This document shows positions 46,154 to 54,522 of a stretch of DNA of 64,000 bases, piece after piece. The notes under the pieces are model-generated. The model worked only from the letters and a program-made list of their open reading frames with translations. It was not told where the DNA came from and did no database searches. Made by a program: the position numbers and the translations under genes. The stretch's first letter is position 1; each line of letters begins with the position of its first letter. The DNA comes from Zhouia spongiae (GTDB lineage: Bacteria; Bacteroidota; Bacteroidia; Flavobacteriales; Flavobacteriaceae), in contig NZ_CP094326.1 of assembly GCF_022760175.1 (NCBI RefSeq), forward strand, positions 186,001 through 250,000, written 5' to 3'.

Positions 46154-46194
46154 GAAAGCTCCACCAATTCAACATAGTGGAGCTTTCTCTTTTC
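46154..46194 (+). terminator. Terminator of marR-nitroreductase-yceI operon
   Basis: GAAAGCTCCAC (46154-46164) with GTGGAGCTTTC (46177-46187), 11-bp stem, followed by TCTTTTCT. Confidence 0.85.
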
Positions 46195-46235
46195 TAACAC
46201 ATTCACATTTGATTTGTTATTTTTTTTAAAACACG

Positions 46236-46266
46236 TTTGAAAATTAAAATTTCATTTCTATATTTG
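46236..46266 (+). promoter_or_regulatory. Promoter of the trp operon
   Basis: TTTG (46236-46239), 19 bases, TATATTTG (46259-46266): full match to the Bacteroidota consensus. Transcription would start near 46273, about 15 bases before the leader-peptide ATG. Confidence 0.75.
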
Positions 46267-46287
46267 GCATCATATTCAAAAACAAGA

Positions 46288-46344
46288 ATGAAAAATATAA
46301 TAAACAATACTTGGTGGTGGATCAGCTTACGTCAGAAGTCGTGA
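46288..46344 (+). CDS. trpL: trp leader peptide
   Basis: 18 codons, MKNIINNTWWWISLRQKS, with three consecutive Trp codons (46312-46320). Three tandem TGG in a short ORF between the promoter and a strong terminator, 100 bases before trpE, is the signature of ribosome-mediated attenuation. The stop codon overlaps the sequence GTCGTG (46338-46343) that can pair with CACGAC (46396-46401) in the terminator. Confidence 0.87.
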   Translation: MKNIINNTWWWISLRQKS

Positions 46345-46411
46345 GGGGCACCGCTATAGTATTATTTAAATCAAAATACGAAAAGGCTTGTCGGACACGA
46401 CAAGCCTTTTT
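46306..46411 (+). promoter_or_regulatory. trp attenuator (alternative RNA structures)
   Basis: Segment 1 with the Trp codons (AATACT at 46306-46311 and GGTG at 46313-46316 or 46316-46319) can pair with segment 2 (CACC at 46349-46352 and AGTATT at 46358-46363). The terminator is AAAAGGCTTGTCG-GACA-CGACAAGCCTTTT (46381-46410) plus T. GTCGTG next to the leader stop can instead bind CACGAC and break the terminator's 3' arm. A ribosome stalled at TGG leaves GTCGTG free, while one at the stop codon covers it. The terminator is certain; the antiterminator is only 6 bp. Confidence 0.7.
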
Positions 46412-46445
46412 TCATTTTAAAAACTTTTGAAATTCATCATAAGAA

Positions 46446-47846
46446 ATGACAACATACCAATTAAAAACGCATTACAAACAAATATTAGCCGACACCATTA
46501 CTCCGGTAAGTGTCTATCTAAAAATCAGGGATCGCTACCCTAATAGCATCTTACTGGAAAGTAGCGATTATCATGCAAACGACAATAGCTTTTCATACAT
46601 CTGCTTTAACCCCATAGCATCTATTAAAGTTGAAGCTGATACGATTACCAGACAATACCCTGACGGTACTTTAAAAAGAATTCCAACAGAAAGCAAGGTA
46701 AACGTTCCCCTGGCCATAGAAGAATTTGCACAACAGTTCAAAGCAGACAAAAATGGGTTTAAATTTATCAATAACGGCCTGTTTGGATATATTGCCCATG
46801 ATGCGGTGAGATACTTCGAACAGGTAGAGGTAACAAAAAAAGAGGGGCACCTTGATATCCCCGACATATACTATGCCGTCTATCAGAATATCGTAGCTAT
46901 CAATCATTTTAAAAATGAGGCCTATATCTTTGCTCATTGTTACGATTCAGAAAATAATATTTCTCAAATAGAGCAGCTGTTAAGTTCTAAAAATTTCGCT
47001 ACTTATAACTTCCATAAAGAAGGGGAACCTGTTTCGAACCTTACCGACAATGAATATAAAGAACATGTAGCCCTGGCGAAAAAGCACTGTGCGCGCGGCG
47101 ATGTATTTCAATTGGTATTGAGCAAGCGTTTCTCACAAAAGTTTAAAGGAGACGAATTTAACGTATACAGGGCCCTAAGGAGTATCAATCCTTCTCCTTA
47201 CTTATTCTATTTTGATTACGGGAACTTTAAAATATTCGGAAGTTCTCCCGAAGCGCAACTGATCGTTAAAGAAAACAAAGCAGAGATCCACCCTATAGCC
47301 GGCACCTTCAAACGTACCGGTAATGACGAAAAAGATTCCGAACTGGCAAAAAAACTGGCAAAAGACGAAAAAGAAAACAGCGAACATGTAATGCTGGTAG
47401 ACCTCGCCAGAAACGACCTGAGCCGCCACGGAAATCATGTCAGTGTAGACACCTACCGGGAAGTTCAGTTCTTTTCACACGTAATTCACCTGGTGTCGAA
47501 AGTAACCGCCCGGAAAAAAGCTGAAACACCGACCATGCAGGTGGTAGCCGATACATTCCCTGCAGGTACCTTAAGTGGCGCTCCCAAGCATATGGCACTA
47601 CAATTAATAGACAAATACGAAACCGTGAACAGGAACTTTTATGGAGGAGCTATCGGTTTTATGGACTTTCACGGAAACTTCAATCATGCTATCATGATCA
47701 GAACATTCTTGAGTAAAAATCATGAACTGCACTATCAGGCAGGAGCCGGACTAGTCTCTGCTTCCAATCCTGAAAGTGAATTACAAGAAGTATACAATAA
47801 ACTGGGAGCCCTTAACAAAGCGCTCGATATGGCCGAAAGCATTTAA
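46446..47846 (+). CDS. trpE: Anthranilate synthase component I
   Basis: 466-residue chorismate-utilising enzyme making anthranilate with TrpG-supplied ammonia. The Trp feedback-site motif LLES is at 36-39, and the active-site segments FGSSPEAQLIVKENKAEIHPIAGTFKRT, GHAELAN-type VMLVDLARNDLSRHG and AGAGLVSASNPESELQEVYNKLGAL are present. First structural gene of a complete trpEGDCFBA operon behind an attenuator. Confidence 0.97.
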   Translation: MTTYQLKTHYKQILADTITPVSVYLKIRDRYPNSILLESSDYHANDNSFSYICFNPIASIKVEADTITRQYPDGTLKRIPTESKVNVPLAIEEFAQQFKADKNGFKFINNGLFGYIAHDAVRYFEQVEVTKKEGHLDIPDIYYAVYQNIVAINHFKNEAYIFAHCYDSENNISQIEQLLSSKNFATYNFHKEGEPVSNLTDNEYKEHVALAKKHCARGDVFQLVLSKRFSQKFKGDEFNVYRALRSINPSPYLFYFDYGNFKIFGSSPEAQLIVKENKAEIHPIAGTFKRTGNDEKDSELAKKLAKDEKENSEHVMLVDLARNDLSRHGNHVSVDTYREVQFFSHVIHLVSKVTARKKAETPTMQVVADTFPAGTLSGAPKHMALQLIDKYETVNRNFYGGAIGFMDFHGNFNHAIMIRTFLSKNHELHYQAGAGLVSASNPESELQEVYNKLGALNKALDMAESI

Positions 47847-47869
47847 CAAACTACTGAACATTCATAGAA

Positions 47870-48433
47870 ATGAAAAAAATATTAGTTATAGACAACTACG
47901 ACAGCTTTACCTACAATCTGGTTCATTACCTCGAAGACCTCAATTGTGAGGTGGCCGTAATACGTAACGATCAACTTACACTGGATGAAGTTGAGCCATT
48001 TGATAAAATAGTATTGTCGCCTGGACCGGGGATACCGGATGAAGCCGGGCTGTTAAAGCCTATCATCGAAAAGTATGCTCCTACCAAAAGTATATTCGGG
48101 GTGTGCCTGGGTATGCAGGCTATCGGTGAAGTTTTCGGAGGAAAATTAATTAACCTCGATAAGGTATATCATGGCGTAGCAACAAAAGTAACAGTCACCG
48201 AAGAAGATGTTTTGTTTAAAGACCTCCCTGAAAAGTTTGAGGTTGGTCGCTACCACAGCTGGGTAGTAGACACCAACCTACCCGAAGTCTTAAAGGCAAC
48301 CTCTTATGATGAGAACGGACAACTCATGTCCCTCCGTCATATCGTATATGATGTCTCGGGAGTACAATACCATCCCGAATCGGTTTTAACACCTTATGGA
48401 AAAAAAATATTGGAAAACTGGTTGAATAATTAG
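47870..48433 (+). CDS. trpG: Anthranilate synthase component II (glutamine amidotransferase)
   Basis: 187-residue class I glutamine amidotransferase, delivering ammonia to TrpE. Catalytic triad: C79 in FGVCLGMQ, H168 and E170 in YHPES. 23 bases after trpE, unfused to it. Confidence 0.96.
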   Translation: MKKILVIDNYDSFTYNLVHYLEDLNCEVAVIRNDQLTLDEVEPFDKIVLSPGPGIPDEAGLLKPIIEKYAPTKSIFGVCLGMQAIGEVFGGKLINLDKVYHGVATKVTVTEEDVLFKDLPEKFEVGRYHSWVVDTNLPEVLKATSYDENGQLMSLRHIVYDVSGVQYHPESVLTPYGKKILENWLNN

Positions 48434-48519
48434 CCTTTGGTACTGAGCACTTAGAATACTACCTGATTCTATTGCAACGTACTCAATACTTATTACTCAC
48501 ATCTCAATACTGGAATAAA

Positions 48520-49515
48520 ATGAAACAAATATTAAACAGACTCATAAACCACGAAACCATCTCGAAAGAAGAAGCTAAAAATGTGCTTGTGAATATTTCT
48601 AAAGGCGAATACAACAACAGCCAGATAGCGGCTTTCCTCACCGTTTATATGATGCGAAGTATTACCATAGAAGAACTGGAAGGATTTCGTGATGCTTTAC
48701 TCGAACTATGTGTCCCGGTAGACCTGAGCGATTTTAATACGATCGACATCGTTGGCACCGGTGGCGATGGCAAAGATACGTTTAACATCTCAACGCTATC
48801 GTCTTTTGTTACTGCCGGGGCAGGGATCAAAGTAGCCAAACATGGTAACTACGGGGTATCGTCTAAATGTGGATCGAGTAACGTAATGGAATACCTCGGT
48901 ATTAAATTCTCAAACGACGGAGATTTTATTAAAAGATCGGCCGACCGGGCCGGCATTACCATACTACATGCACCGCTCTTCCACCCGGCCATGAAAAATG
49001 TGGCCCCTATCCGAAGAGAACTTGCCGTTAAAACCTTCTTCAACATGCTTGGCCCAATGGTAAATCCTTCTTTTCCTAAAAATCAGCTACTGGGAGTTTT
49101 TAATTTAGAATTGGCCCGGATGTATAGCTATCTATACCAGAATACCGACAAGAATTACAACATCATCCATGCACTCGACGGCTATGATGAAATTTCGCTT
49201 ACAGGCGCCACGAAAGCAATAGGGAATAAATCAGAACAAATGTTGCTGCCCGAAGATTTCAAGGTTACTACCGTTGCCCCATCTGATATATACGGAGGCG
49301 GAAGCATTGAAGAGTCGGCTAAGATTTTTGTAAACATCCTGAACGGAAATGGAACAGAAGCACAAAATAATGTTGTATGTGCCAATGCAGGAATGGCTAT
49401 TGCTACGGTAAACGATATAACTCCTGTTGAAGGTTTTAACATGGCCAAAGAAAGTTTGCTCTCAGGAAAAGGATTACTCGCATTAAAAAAGCTTCAGGAA
49501 CTTAGTAAAAATTAA
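48520..49515 (+). CDS. trpD: Anthranilate phosphoribosyltransferase
   Basis: 331 residues. The start is the ATG at 48520 (MKQILNRLINHETISKEEA); the frame is open to a TTG at 48472, but those residues have no family counterpart. GTGGDGKDTFNIST binds the phosphoribosyl pyrophosphate and KHGNYGVSS the anthranilate/PRPP. Transfers phosphoribose to anthranilate. Not fused to trpG. Confidence 0.96.
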   Translation: MKQILNRLINHETISKEEAKNVLVNISKGEYNNSQIAAFLTVYMMRSITIEELEGFRDALLELCVPVDLSDFNTIDIVGTGGDGKDTFNISTLSSFVTAGAGIKVAKHGNYGVSSKCGSSNVMEYLGIKFSNDGDFIKRSADRAGITILHAPLFHPAMKNVAPIRRELAVKTFFNMLGPMVNPSFPKNQLLGVFNLELARMYSYLYQNTDKNYNIIHALDGYDEISLTGATKAIGNKSEQMLLPEDFKVTTVAPSDIYGGGSIEESAKIFVNILNGNGTEAQNNVVCANAGMAIATVNDITPVEGFNMAKESLLSGKGLLALKKLQELSKN

Positions 49516-49529
49516 TTTAAAAACAACTG

Positions 49530-50315
49530 ATGAATATTCTAGATCAAATAGTAAATGATAAAAGGAAGGAAGTAACCTTAAAAAAGAGCCTGATTCCAAT
49601 TAATCAACTGGAAGCTTCTGTGTTGTTTGAAAGAGAAACAATTTCCCTGGCAGAAAAACTGCGAAACAGTAATACCGGCATCATTGCCGAACATAAAAGA
49701 CGCTCCCCGTCGAAATCGGTTATTAACCAAAAAGTAAGTGTTTCTGAGGTAGCCAGAGGCTACGAAGCAGCAGGAGTATGCGGGATGTCTGTACTAACCG
49801 ACGGCAAGTATTTTGGCGGGTCATTGGACGATTTACTGTTGGCCAGAGCTTCAGTGAACATCCCTTTACTACGGAAAGAGTTTATTATTGATGAGTATCA
49901 ACTCATAGAAGCCAAAGCCTATGGGGCGGATGTAATACTGCTTATTGCCGCCATTTTAGACAGGAAAGAGATTGAATCATTATCAAAATGTGCAAAAAGT
50001 TTAGGCCTGGATGTACTTTTGGAAGTACATGATGAAGAGGAACTACATAAGTCTATTATGCCTGGTCTGGACATGCTGGGGGTTAATAACAGAAACCTGA
50101 AAACCTTTGAGGTAAGTATCGAAACCAGTAAAGAACTATCAACGTTGATTCCTGATGAATTTATAAAAGTCTCAGAAAGCGGTATCAGCGCCGTGAACCC
50201 TATTAAAGATTTACAATCCTACGGATATAAAGGATTTTTAATTGGAGAAAATTTTATGAAAACTGAAAATCCGGGACAAAGTGCCATCGATTTTATTAAA
50301 GAATTAGAAAAATGA
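49530..50315 (+). CDS. trpC: Indole-3-glycerol phosphate synthase
   Basis: 261-residue TIM barrel. Conserved AEHKRRSPSK with the catalytic lysine, the EVHDEEEL segment and GVNNRNLKTFEV are present. Closes the indole ring from CdRP. Its stop overlaps trpF by four bases (ATGA). Confidence 0.97.
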   Translation: MNILDQIVNDKRKEVTLKKSLIPINQLEASVLFERETISLAEKLRNSNTGIIAEHKRRSPSKSVINQKVSVSEVARGYEAAGVCGMSVLTDGKYFGGSLDDLLLARASVNIPLLRKEFIIDEYQLIEAKAYGADVILLIAAILDRKEIESLSKCAKSLGLDVLLEVHDEEELHKSIMPGLDMLGVNNRNLKTFEVSIETSKELSTLIPDEFIKVSESGISAVNPIKDLQSYGYKGFLIGENFMKTENPGQSAIDFIKELEK

Positions 50316-50965
50316 AACTGAAAATATGTGGAATGAAATATCCGGAAAACATGATAGCTGTTGCAGACTTGCAACCAAACTATCTTGGATTCATTTTTCA
50401 CGAGAAGTCGCCCAGGTTTTTAAATGACAAAATACCAACACTTCCGGACGATATTATAAAAACAGGAGTCTTTGTAAATGTATCTGAAGAATTTATCGTA
50501 AAGAAAGTTGAAGAATATAAACTAGCTGCGATCCAATTACACGGCGAAGAATCACCTGGGTTTTGTAGTGCTTTGAAAAGCAAATTGTCATCTCGGGCAC
50601 AGTCGGGAGATCTCACACTTATCAAGGTATTTTCTATAAAAGATGATTTCAATTTCGATGTTTTAAAACCCTACGAGAAAATTGCTGACTATTTTTTGTT
50701 TGACACAAAAGGACAATTACCTGGTGGAAACGGATATACTTTTGATTGGTCGATATTAAAAGGCTATCCTTCCAAGACTCCTTTCTTTTTAAGTGGCGGT
50801 ATCGGGATAGATGAAGTAGAAAAAATAGTTGAAATATCTAACACAGACCTGCCTGTTTATGCCATTGATGTAAACAGCAGGTTTGAAATAGCCCCGGGTC
50901 AAAAAAACATAGAACAACTAAAAGAATTCAAAAATAAATTAAGCGGTCTGCTAAAGCATCGCTAA
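50312..50965 (+). CDS. trpF: Phosphoribosylanthranilate isomerase with in-frame repeat-derived insert
   Basis: 217-residue TIM barrel, Amadori rearrangement of phosphoribosyl-anthranilate. Catalytic C6 in LKICGMK and D131 in FDTKGQLPGGNG are present. Residues about 92-102 (SSRAQSGDLTL) sit where homologues I recall go directly from KEKL to IKVFS. The coding DNA there (50586-50617) matches a palindromic repeat common in Flavobacteriia that often yields the peptide SSRAQSRDL. The insert lies in a surface loop between a helix and strand, so function may be kept. trpC overlaps the start. Confidence 0.93.
   Translation: MKLKICGMKYPENMIAVADLQPNYLGFIFHEKSPRFLNDKIPTLPDDIIKTGVFVNVSEEFIVKKVEEYKLAAIQLHGEESPGFCSALKSKLSSRAQSGDLTLIKVFSIKDDFNFDVLKPYEKIADYFLFDTKGQLPGGNGYTFDWSILKGYPSKTPFFLSGGIGIDEVEKIVEISNTDLPVYAIDVNSRFEIAPGQKNIEQLKEFKNKLSGLLKHR
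50586..50617 (+). repeat. Palindromic repeat inside trpF
   Basis: About 32 bases read as TGTCATCTCGGGCACAGTCG and GGAGATCTCACA, an imperfect palindrome (ATCTC...GAGAT). It resembles the flavobacterial repeat with CTCGAGCGCAGTCGAGAG, with the stem partly decayed. No second copy was noticed in this window. Identification of the family is from memory. Confidence 0.55.
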
Positions 50966-50982
50966 ATTGAAAACACAACGCA

Positions 50983-52164
50983 ATGAGTTATCACGTAAAC
51001 GAAAAAGGATATTACGGAGAGTTTGGAGGAGCTTTTATTCCGGAAATGTTATATCCAAATGTTGAAGAACTACGTCAACAATACTTGAAAGTAATGGAGG
51101 AGCCTTCATTTAAGAAAGAGTTCAATCAACTTTTAAAAGATTATGTAGGCAGGCCATCCCCTCTCTATTACGCAAAGAGAATGTCTGAAAAGTACGGTAC
51201 AAAAATCTACTTAAAAAGAGAAGACCTCAACCATACAGGCGCACATAAAGTCAATAATACCATCGGACAAATATTGATGGCAAAACGCCTCGGTAAAACA
51301 AGGATTATTGCTGAAACAGGGGCGGGTCAACATGGTGTGGCAACTGCCACAGTGTGTGCGCTTATGGGAATCGAATGCATTGTTTATATGGGAGCGATTG
51401 ATATTGCCCGTCAGGCTCCTAACGTAGCCCGTATGAAAATGCTAGGTGCCGAAGTACGACCTGCTCTTTCCGGCAGCCGCACACTGAAAGACGCTACCAA
51501 CGAAGCCATTCGCGACTGGATCAATAATCCGGTAGACACACACTATATTATCGGTTCTGCCATAGGTCCACATCCATATCCGGATATGGTAACCCGTTTT
51601 CAAAGTGTAATTTCAGCAGAAATCAAAACACAACTCAAAGAAAAGGAGGATAAAGAAAACCCGGATTATGTGGTGGCATGCATTGGTGGAGGAAGTAATG
51701 CTGCGGGTACATTCTACCATTTCTTAGATGAAAAAGAAGTAGGTATTATTGCTGTTGAAGCTGCCGGTAAGGGTGTAAACTCCGGTGAAAGTGCCGCAAC
51801 TTCAGTTTTGGGACACAAAGGAATCATACACGGATGTAAAACCTTATTAATGCAGACAGATGACGGACAGATCACAGAACCATACTCTATTTCAGCAGGA
51901 TTGGATTACCCTGGGGTAGGACCGATGCATTCACATTTACATACAACCGGCAGAGCCGATTTTATGGCAATTACAGACGATGACGCCATGAAAGCCGGAC
52001 TGGAACTATGCAAGCTGGAAGGTATTATCCCTGCCATTGAAACCAGTCATGCACTGGCCATTTTTGAACAAAGAAGATTTGAACCAAACGATATCATAGT
52101 TGTAGCACTTTCAGGAAGGGGCGATAAAGATTTAAACACGTATATTAATTATTTTGGTTTATAG
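50983..52164 (+). CDS. trpB: Tryptophan synthase beta chain
   Basis: 393-residue PLP enzyme joining indole and serine. PLP lysine is K89 in HTGAHKVNNTIGQ. GAGQHGVATAT, the phosphate-binding GGGSNAAGTF and the sodium-site region VGPMHSHLH are intact. Pairs with TrpA, whose gene follows by 23 bases. Confidence 0.98.
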   Translation: MSYHVNEKGYYGEFGGAFIPEMLYPNVEELRQQYLKVMEEPSFKKEFNQLLKDYVGRPSPLYYAKRMSEKYGTKIYLKREDLNHTGAHKVNNTIGQILMAKRLGKTRIIAETGAGQHGVATATVCALMGIECIVYMGAIDIARQAPNVARMKMLGAEVRPALSGSRTLKDATNEAIRDWINNPVDTHYIIGSAIGPHPYPDMVTRFQSVISAEIKTQLKEKEDKENPDYVVACIGGGSNAAGTFYHFLDEKEVGIIAVEAAGKGVNSGESAATSVLGHKGIIHGCKTLLMQTDDGQITEPYSISAGLDYPGVGPMHSHLHTTGRADFMAITDDDAMKAGLELCKLEGIIPAIETSHALAIFEQRRFEPNDIIVVALSGRGDKDLNTYINYFGL

Positions 52165-52187
52165 TTGTTAATATTAATGATTTGGAA

Positions 52188-52946
52188 ATGAATAGAATTC
52201 ATAAAAAACTACAAGAAGAAAAAAAATTACTTTCTATATATTTTACGGCTGGATATCCTAAGCTCGAAGATACCGTACCCATTATTGAAAAACTTCAGGA
52301 AAACGGAGTCGACATGATCGAAATAGGGCTGCCTTTCAGCGACCCTCTGGCAGACGGTCCTACCATTCAGGAGAGCTCGACCGAAGCGCTGAAGAATGGA
52401 ATGACAACCAAAAAACTTTTTGAACAGTTAAAGGACATCCGTAAAACAGTTCATATACCACTAATCATTATGGGTTACTTTAATCCGATGATGCAATACG
52501 GAATAGATGCATTTTGTGCCAAATGCGCCGAAATAGGTATCGACGGACTAATTATTCCGGATCTGCCGGTAGATGTTTATGAAGAAGAATACAAAGAACA
52601 GTTTGAAAAATACGGGCTTTCCAATGTTTTCTTAATAACGCCTCAAACCTCAGATGAGCGTATTCGCTTTATTGATTCTGTATCAAATGGTTTTATCTAC
52701 ATGGTGAGTTCTGCCAGTGTTACAGGAGCAAAAAACACATTCGGAGATGTTCAGGCTCAATACTTTGAGCGGATTCATCAATTAAATTTAAAAAATCCAC
52801 AAATTGTAGGATTTGGCATCAGCAATAAAGACACGTTCGAAGCTGCCACAAAGCTTGCCAAAGGAGCAATCATAGGTTCTGCCTTCATAAAAATGCTCAA
52901 TAAAAAAGGAATTGAAGGGATCCCTGATTTTGTAAAGTCTATATGA
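52188..52946 (+). CDS. trpA: Tryptophan synthase alpha chain
   Basis: 252 residues from the ATG at 52188; a TTG two codons upstream is also in frame. Catalytic glutamate E45 in MIEIGLPFSDP and aspartate D56 in LADGPT are present, and GFGISNKD binds phosphate. Cleaves indole-3-glycerol phosphate to indole. Last trp gene of the operon. Confidence 0.97.
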   Translation: MNRIHKKLQEEKKLLSIYFTAGYPKLEDTVPIIEKLQENGVDMIEIGLPFSDPLADGPTIQESSTEALKNGMTTKKLFEQLKDIRKTVHIPLIIMGYFNPMMQYGIDAFCAKCAEIGIDGLIIPDLPVDVYEEEYKEQFEKYGLSNVFLITPQTSDERIRFIDSVSNGFIYMVSSASVTGAKNTFGDVQAQYFERIHQLNLKNPQIVGFGISNKDTFEAATKLAKGAIIGSAFIKMLNKKGIEGIPDFVKSI

Positions 52947-53004
52947 TAAACTTGACATTTATGGCTTATTTCATTACATTATGCTGAATCATAAAAAGAT
53001 AGTC

Positions 53005-53139
53005 ATGGGCAAAGGAGATAAAAAAACCAAACGGGGCAAGATCAATATCGGATCTTATGGAAAATTACGCCCCAAAAGAAACAAGTTTAAAATTAAATCA
53101 GATCCTGTAAAAGCTGAAAAAGTAAATCAGAAAGCTTAA
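53005..53139 (+). CDS. 30S ribosomal protein bTHX
   Basis: 44 residues, MGKGDKKTKRGKINIGSYGK followed by LRPKRNKFKIKS. This is the short basic bTHX ribosomal protein found in Thermus and Bacteroidota. Like its relatives it is rich in lysine and has the G-S-Y-G-K-x-R-P core. It lies 58 bases after trpA on the same strand, possibly at the end of the trp transcript or under a promoter of its own. A small gene, easy to miss. Confidence 0.88.
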   Translation: MGKGDKKTKRGKINIGSYGKLRPKRNKFKIKSDPVKAEKVNQKA

Positions 53140-53230
53140 TTTTATTTAAAATATTTAAACCTCAAACACCCTGAAAAAATCAGGAATCCCTCCAATTCCA
53201 ATTAGAATTGATTACGAAAAACAAGGATTC

Positions 53231-53884
53231 TTAAAAGAATTTTGAATATTGAATAACCCTGAAGTCAAGTGTATTGGTTTCAGGGTTTTCTTTTTTCATT
53301 TGTTTATATTCCGGTAAAGCCCCTACTGCCCTGTTTGCAGCTCCGGAAGGCGATGTTAAGGATACAGTCTTAATAAGCCTTCCCATAAGTTCAAACTCAT
53401 AAACACGCGGAACCTTACTCGACACCTCTTTCAATAACAGCCCTGTTTTTTTAAGGTGTTTCCTGAAAAAGTACTCCGGACCATTCTTACTGTTCCCTCC
53501 CATAAAGAGCAAGGTATCTATAGTAGTATAATCTGTTAGAATAGCAAGCATATTCCGAAGTTCGATTTGCTGCATTCCGAGATCAGAGGCATCAATACGT
53601 TCTCGATGAGCCTTCTCAACGATATCACAAATACCTATGTTGTATTTACAAAGAAATTCTTTACGTTGTTCTATGGCCTCCTGAGTTGTTTCAAACTTCA
53701 ACCTTAAGTCAAAAATCCGATCCAGTATTGGCCATAAATAACCATTCCGGCTACCATAGCAAAAATCAACATCCCCTTCTTTGAACTCACCAATCGTAAA
53801 TCTGGGAGGTGGCAATGTTCCGATTATTAGCTTTGTTGCCCCTTTTGGGATAAATGGCTGGTATGGATGCTGATGGATAAACAA
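53231..53884 (-). CDS. Uracil-DNA glycosylase superfamily protein
   Basis: 217 residues, cytosolic. Motif-1-like GTLPPPR (about 22-28), YGSRNGYLWPIL (about 43-54) and motif-2-like LTSPSGAANRAVG (about 178-190) are those of the UDG superfamily branch that includes family-6-type glycosylases and stand-alone proteins in Bacteroidota. Expected to remove a deaminated base from DNA, but the residues that define uracil versus hypoxanthine specificity are not clear to me. Convergent with bTHX; the gap 53140-53230 holds a weak nested hairpin (CAATTC/GAATTG inside GAATCC/GGATTC). Confidence 0.82.
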   Translation of the reverse strand: MFIHQHPYQPFIPKGATKLIIGTLPPPRFTIGEFKEGDVDFCYGSRNGYLWPILDRIFDLRLKFETTQEAIEQRKEFLCKYNIGICDIVEKAHRERIDASDLGMQQIELRNMLAILTDYTTIDTLLFMGGNSKNGPEYFFRKHLKKTGLLLKEVSSKVPRVYEFELMGRLIKTVSLTSPSGAANRAVGALPEYKQMKKENPETNTLDFRVIQYSKFF

Positions 53885-53893
53885 ATCTCTTTA

Positions 53894-54406
53894 TTACGCT
53901 TTGCAAACAGTTTTAGATTCCGATATCTTTTCTGCAAAATCCTTTATCGCTTTCTCATCAACATCAGCAGATATGGTATGCAAGCCTCCCAGGTACCCCA
54001 TTCCTAAATATTCAGCTGTCTTTGCAAAAGGCAACCAAAAATCATCATCTAAATTATCTCCATTCGAAGAACTTATAACAGCCATTTGTTTCCCCTTTAA
54101 TTGACGCCCCAGATCCTTTTCTATTTTTATCAAATCTGTCATCCTGTCAAAAAACATCTTCATAATGCCGCTCATAGAATACCAATAAACGGGGGTCGCA
54201 AATATCAACATATCGTAATTTGCTGTTATCTCCCGCATCAAGGGAATAAATTCGTCATTCCTGTTTTGGTGTTCGTAATCAAAATGACTGAAAGTATAAT
54301 CATTTAAATTGAGCACATCACTGTTTGTGTACCCAGCTAGTCTGGCAGCAACTTCATTAGTGTTTCCATTATTTCTGGCACTCCCTACTATGATCAATTT
54401 CTTCAT
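53894..54406 (-). CDS. NADPH-dependent FMN reductase/flavodoxin-fold protein
   Basis: 170 residues. N-terminal phosphate-binding GSARNNGNTNEVAARL and the FATPVYWYSMSGIMKMFFDRM segment place it in the flavodoxin-like NAD(P)H oxidoreductase family (quinone or chromate reductase type). Cytosolic, FMN-binding. It precedes the UDG gene by 9 bases and may be cotranscribed. Confidence 0.92.
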   Translation of the reverse strand: MKKLIIVGSARNNGNTNEVAARLAGYTNSDVLNLNDYTFSHFDYEHQNRNDEFIPLMREITANYDMLIFATPVYWYSMSGIMKMFFDRMTDLIKIEKDLGRQLKGKQMAVISSSNGDNLDDDFWLPFAKTAEYLGMGYLGGLHTISADVDEKAIKDFAEKISESKTVCKA

Positions 54407-54522
54407 ATTAATGTTGCTTTGTTATTTTCTACTGTCAGGTTTTAAAGCCTGAAAGTCCTGCATGATGAACCTCCGTTTATCCTTCCTGCCTCACACTGCC
54501 GGCTTCGTACTTTTTTAATAAG

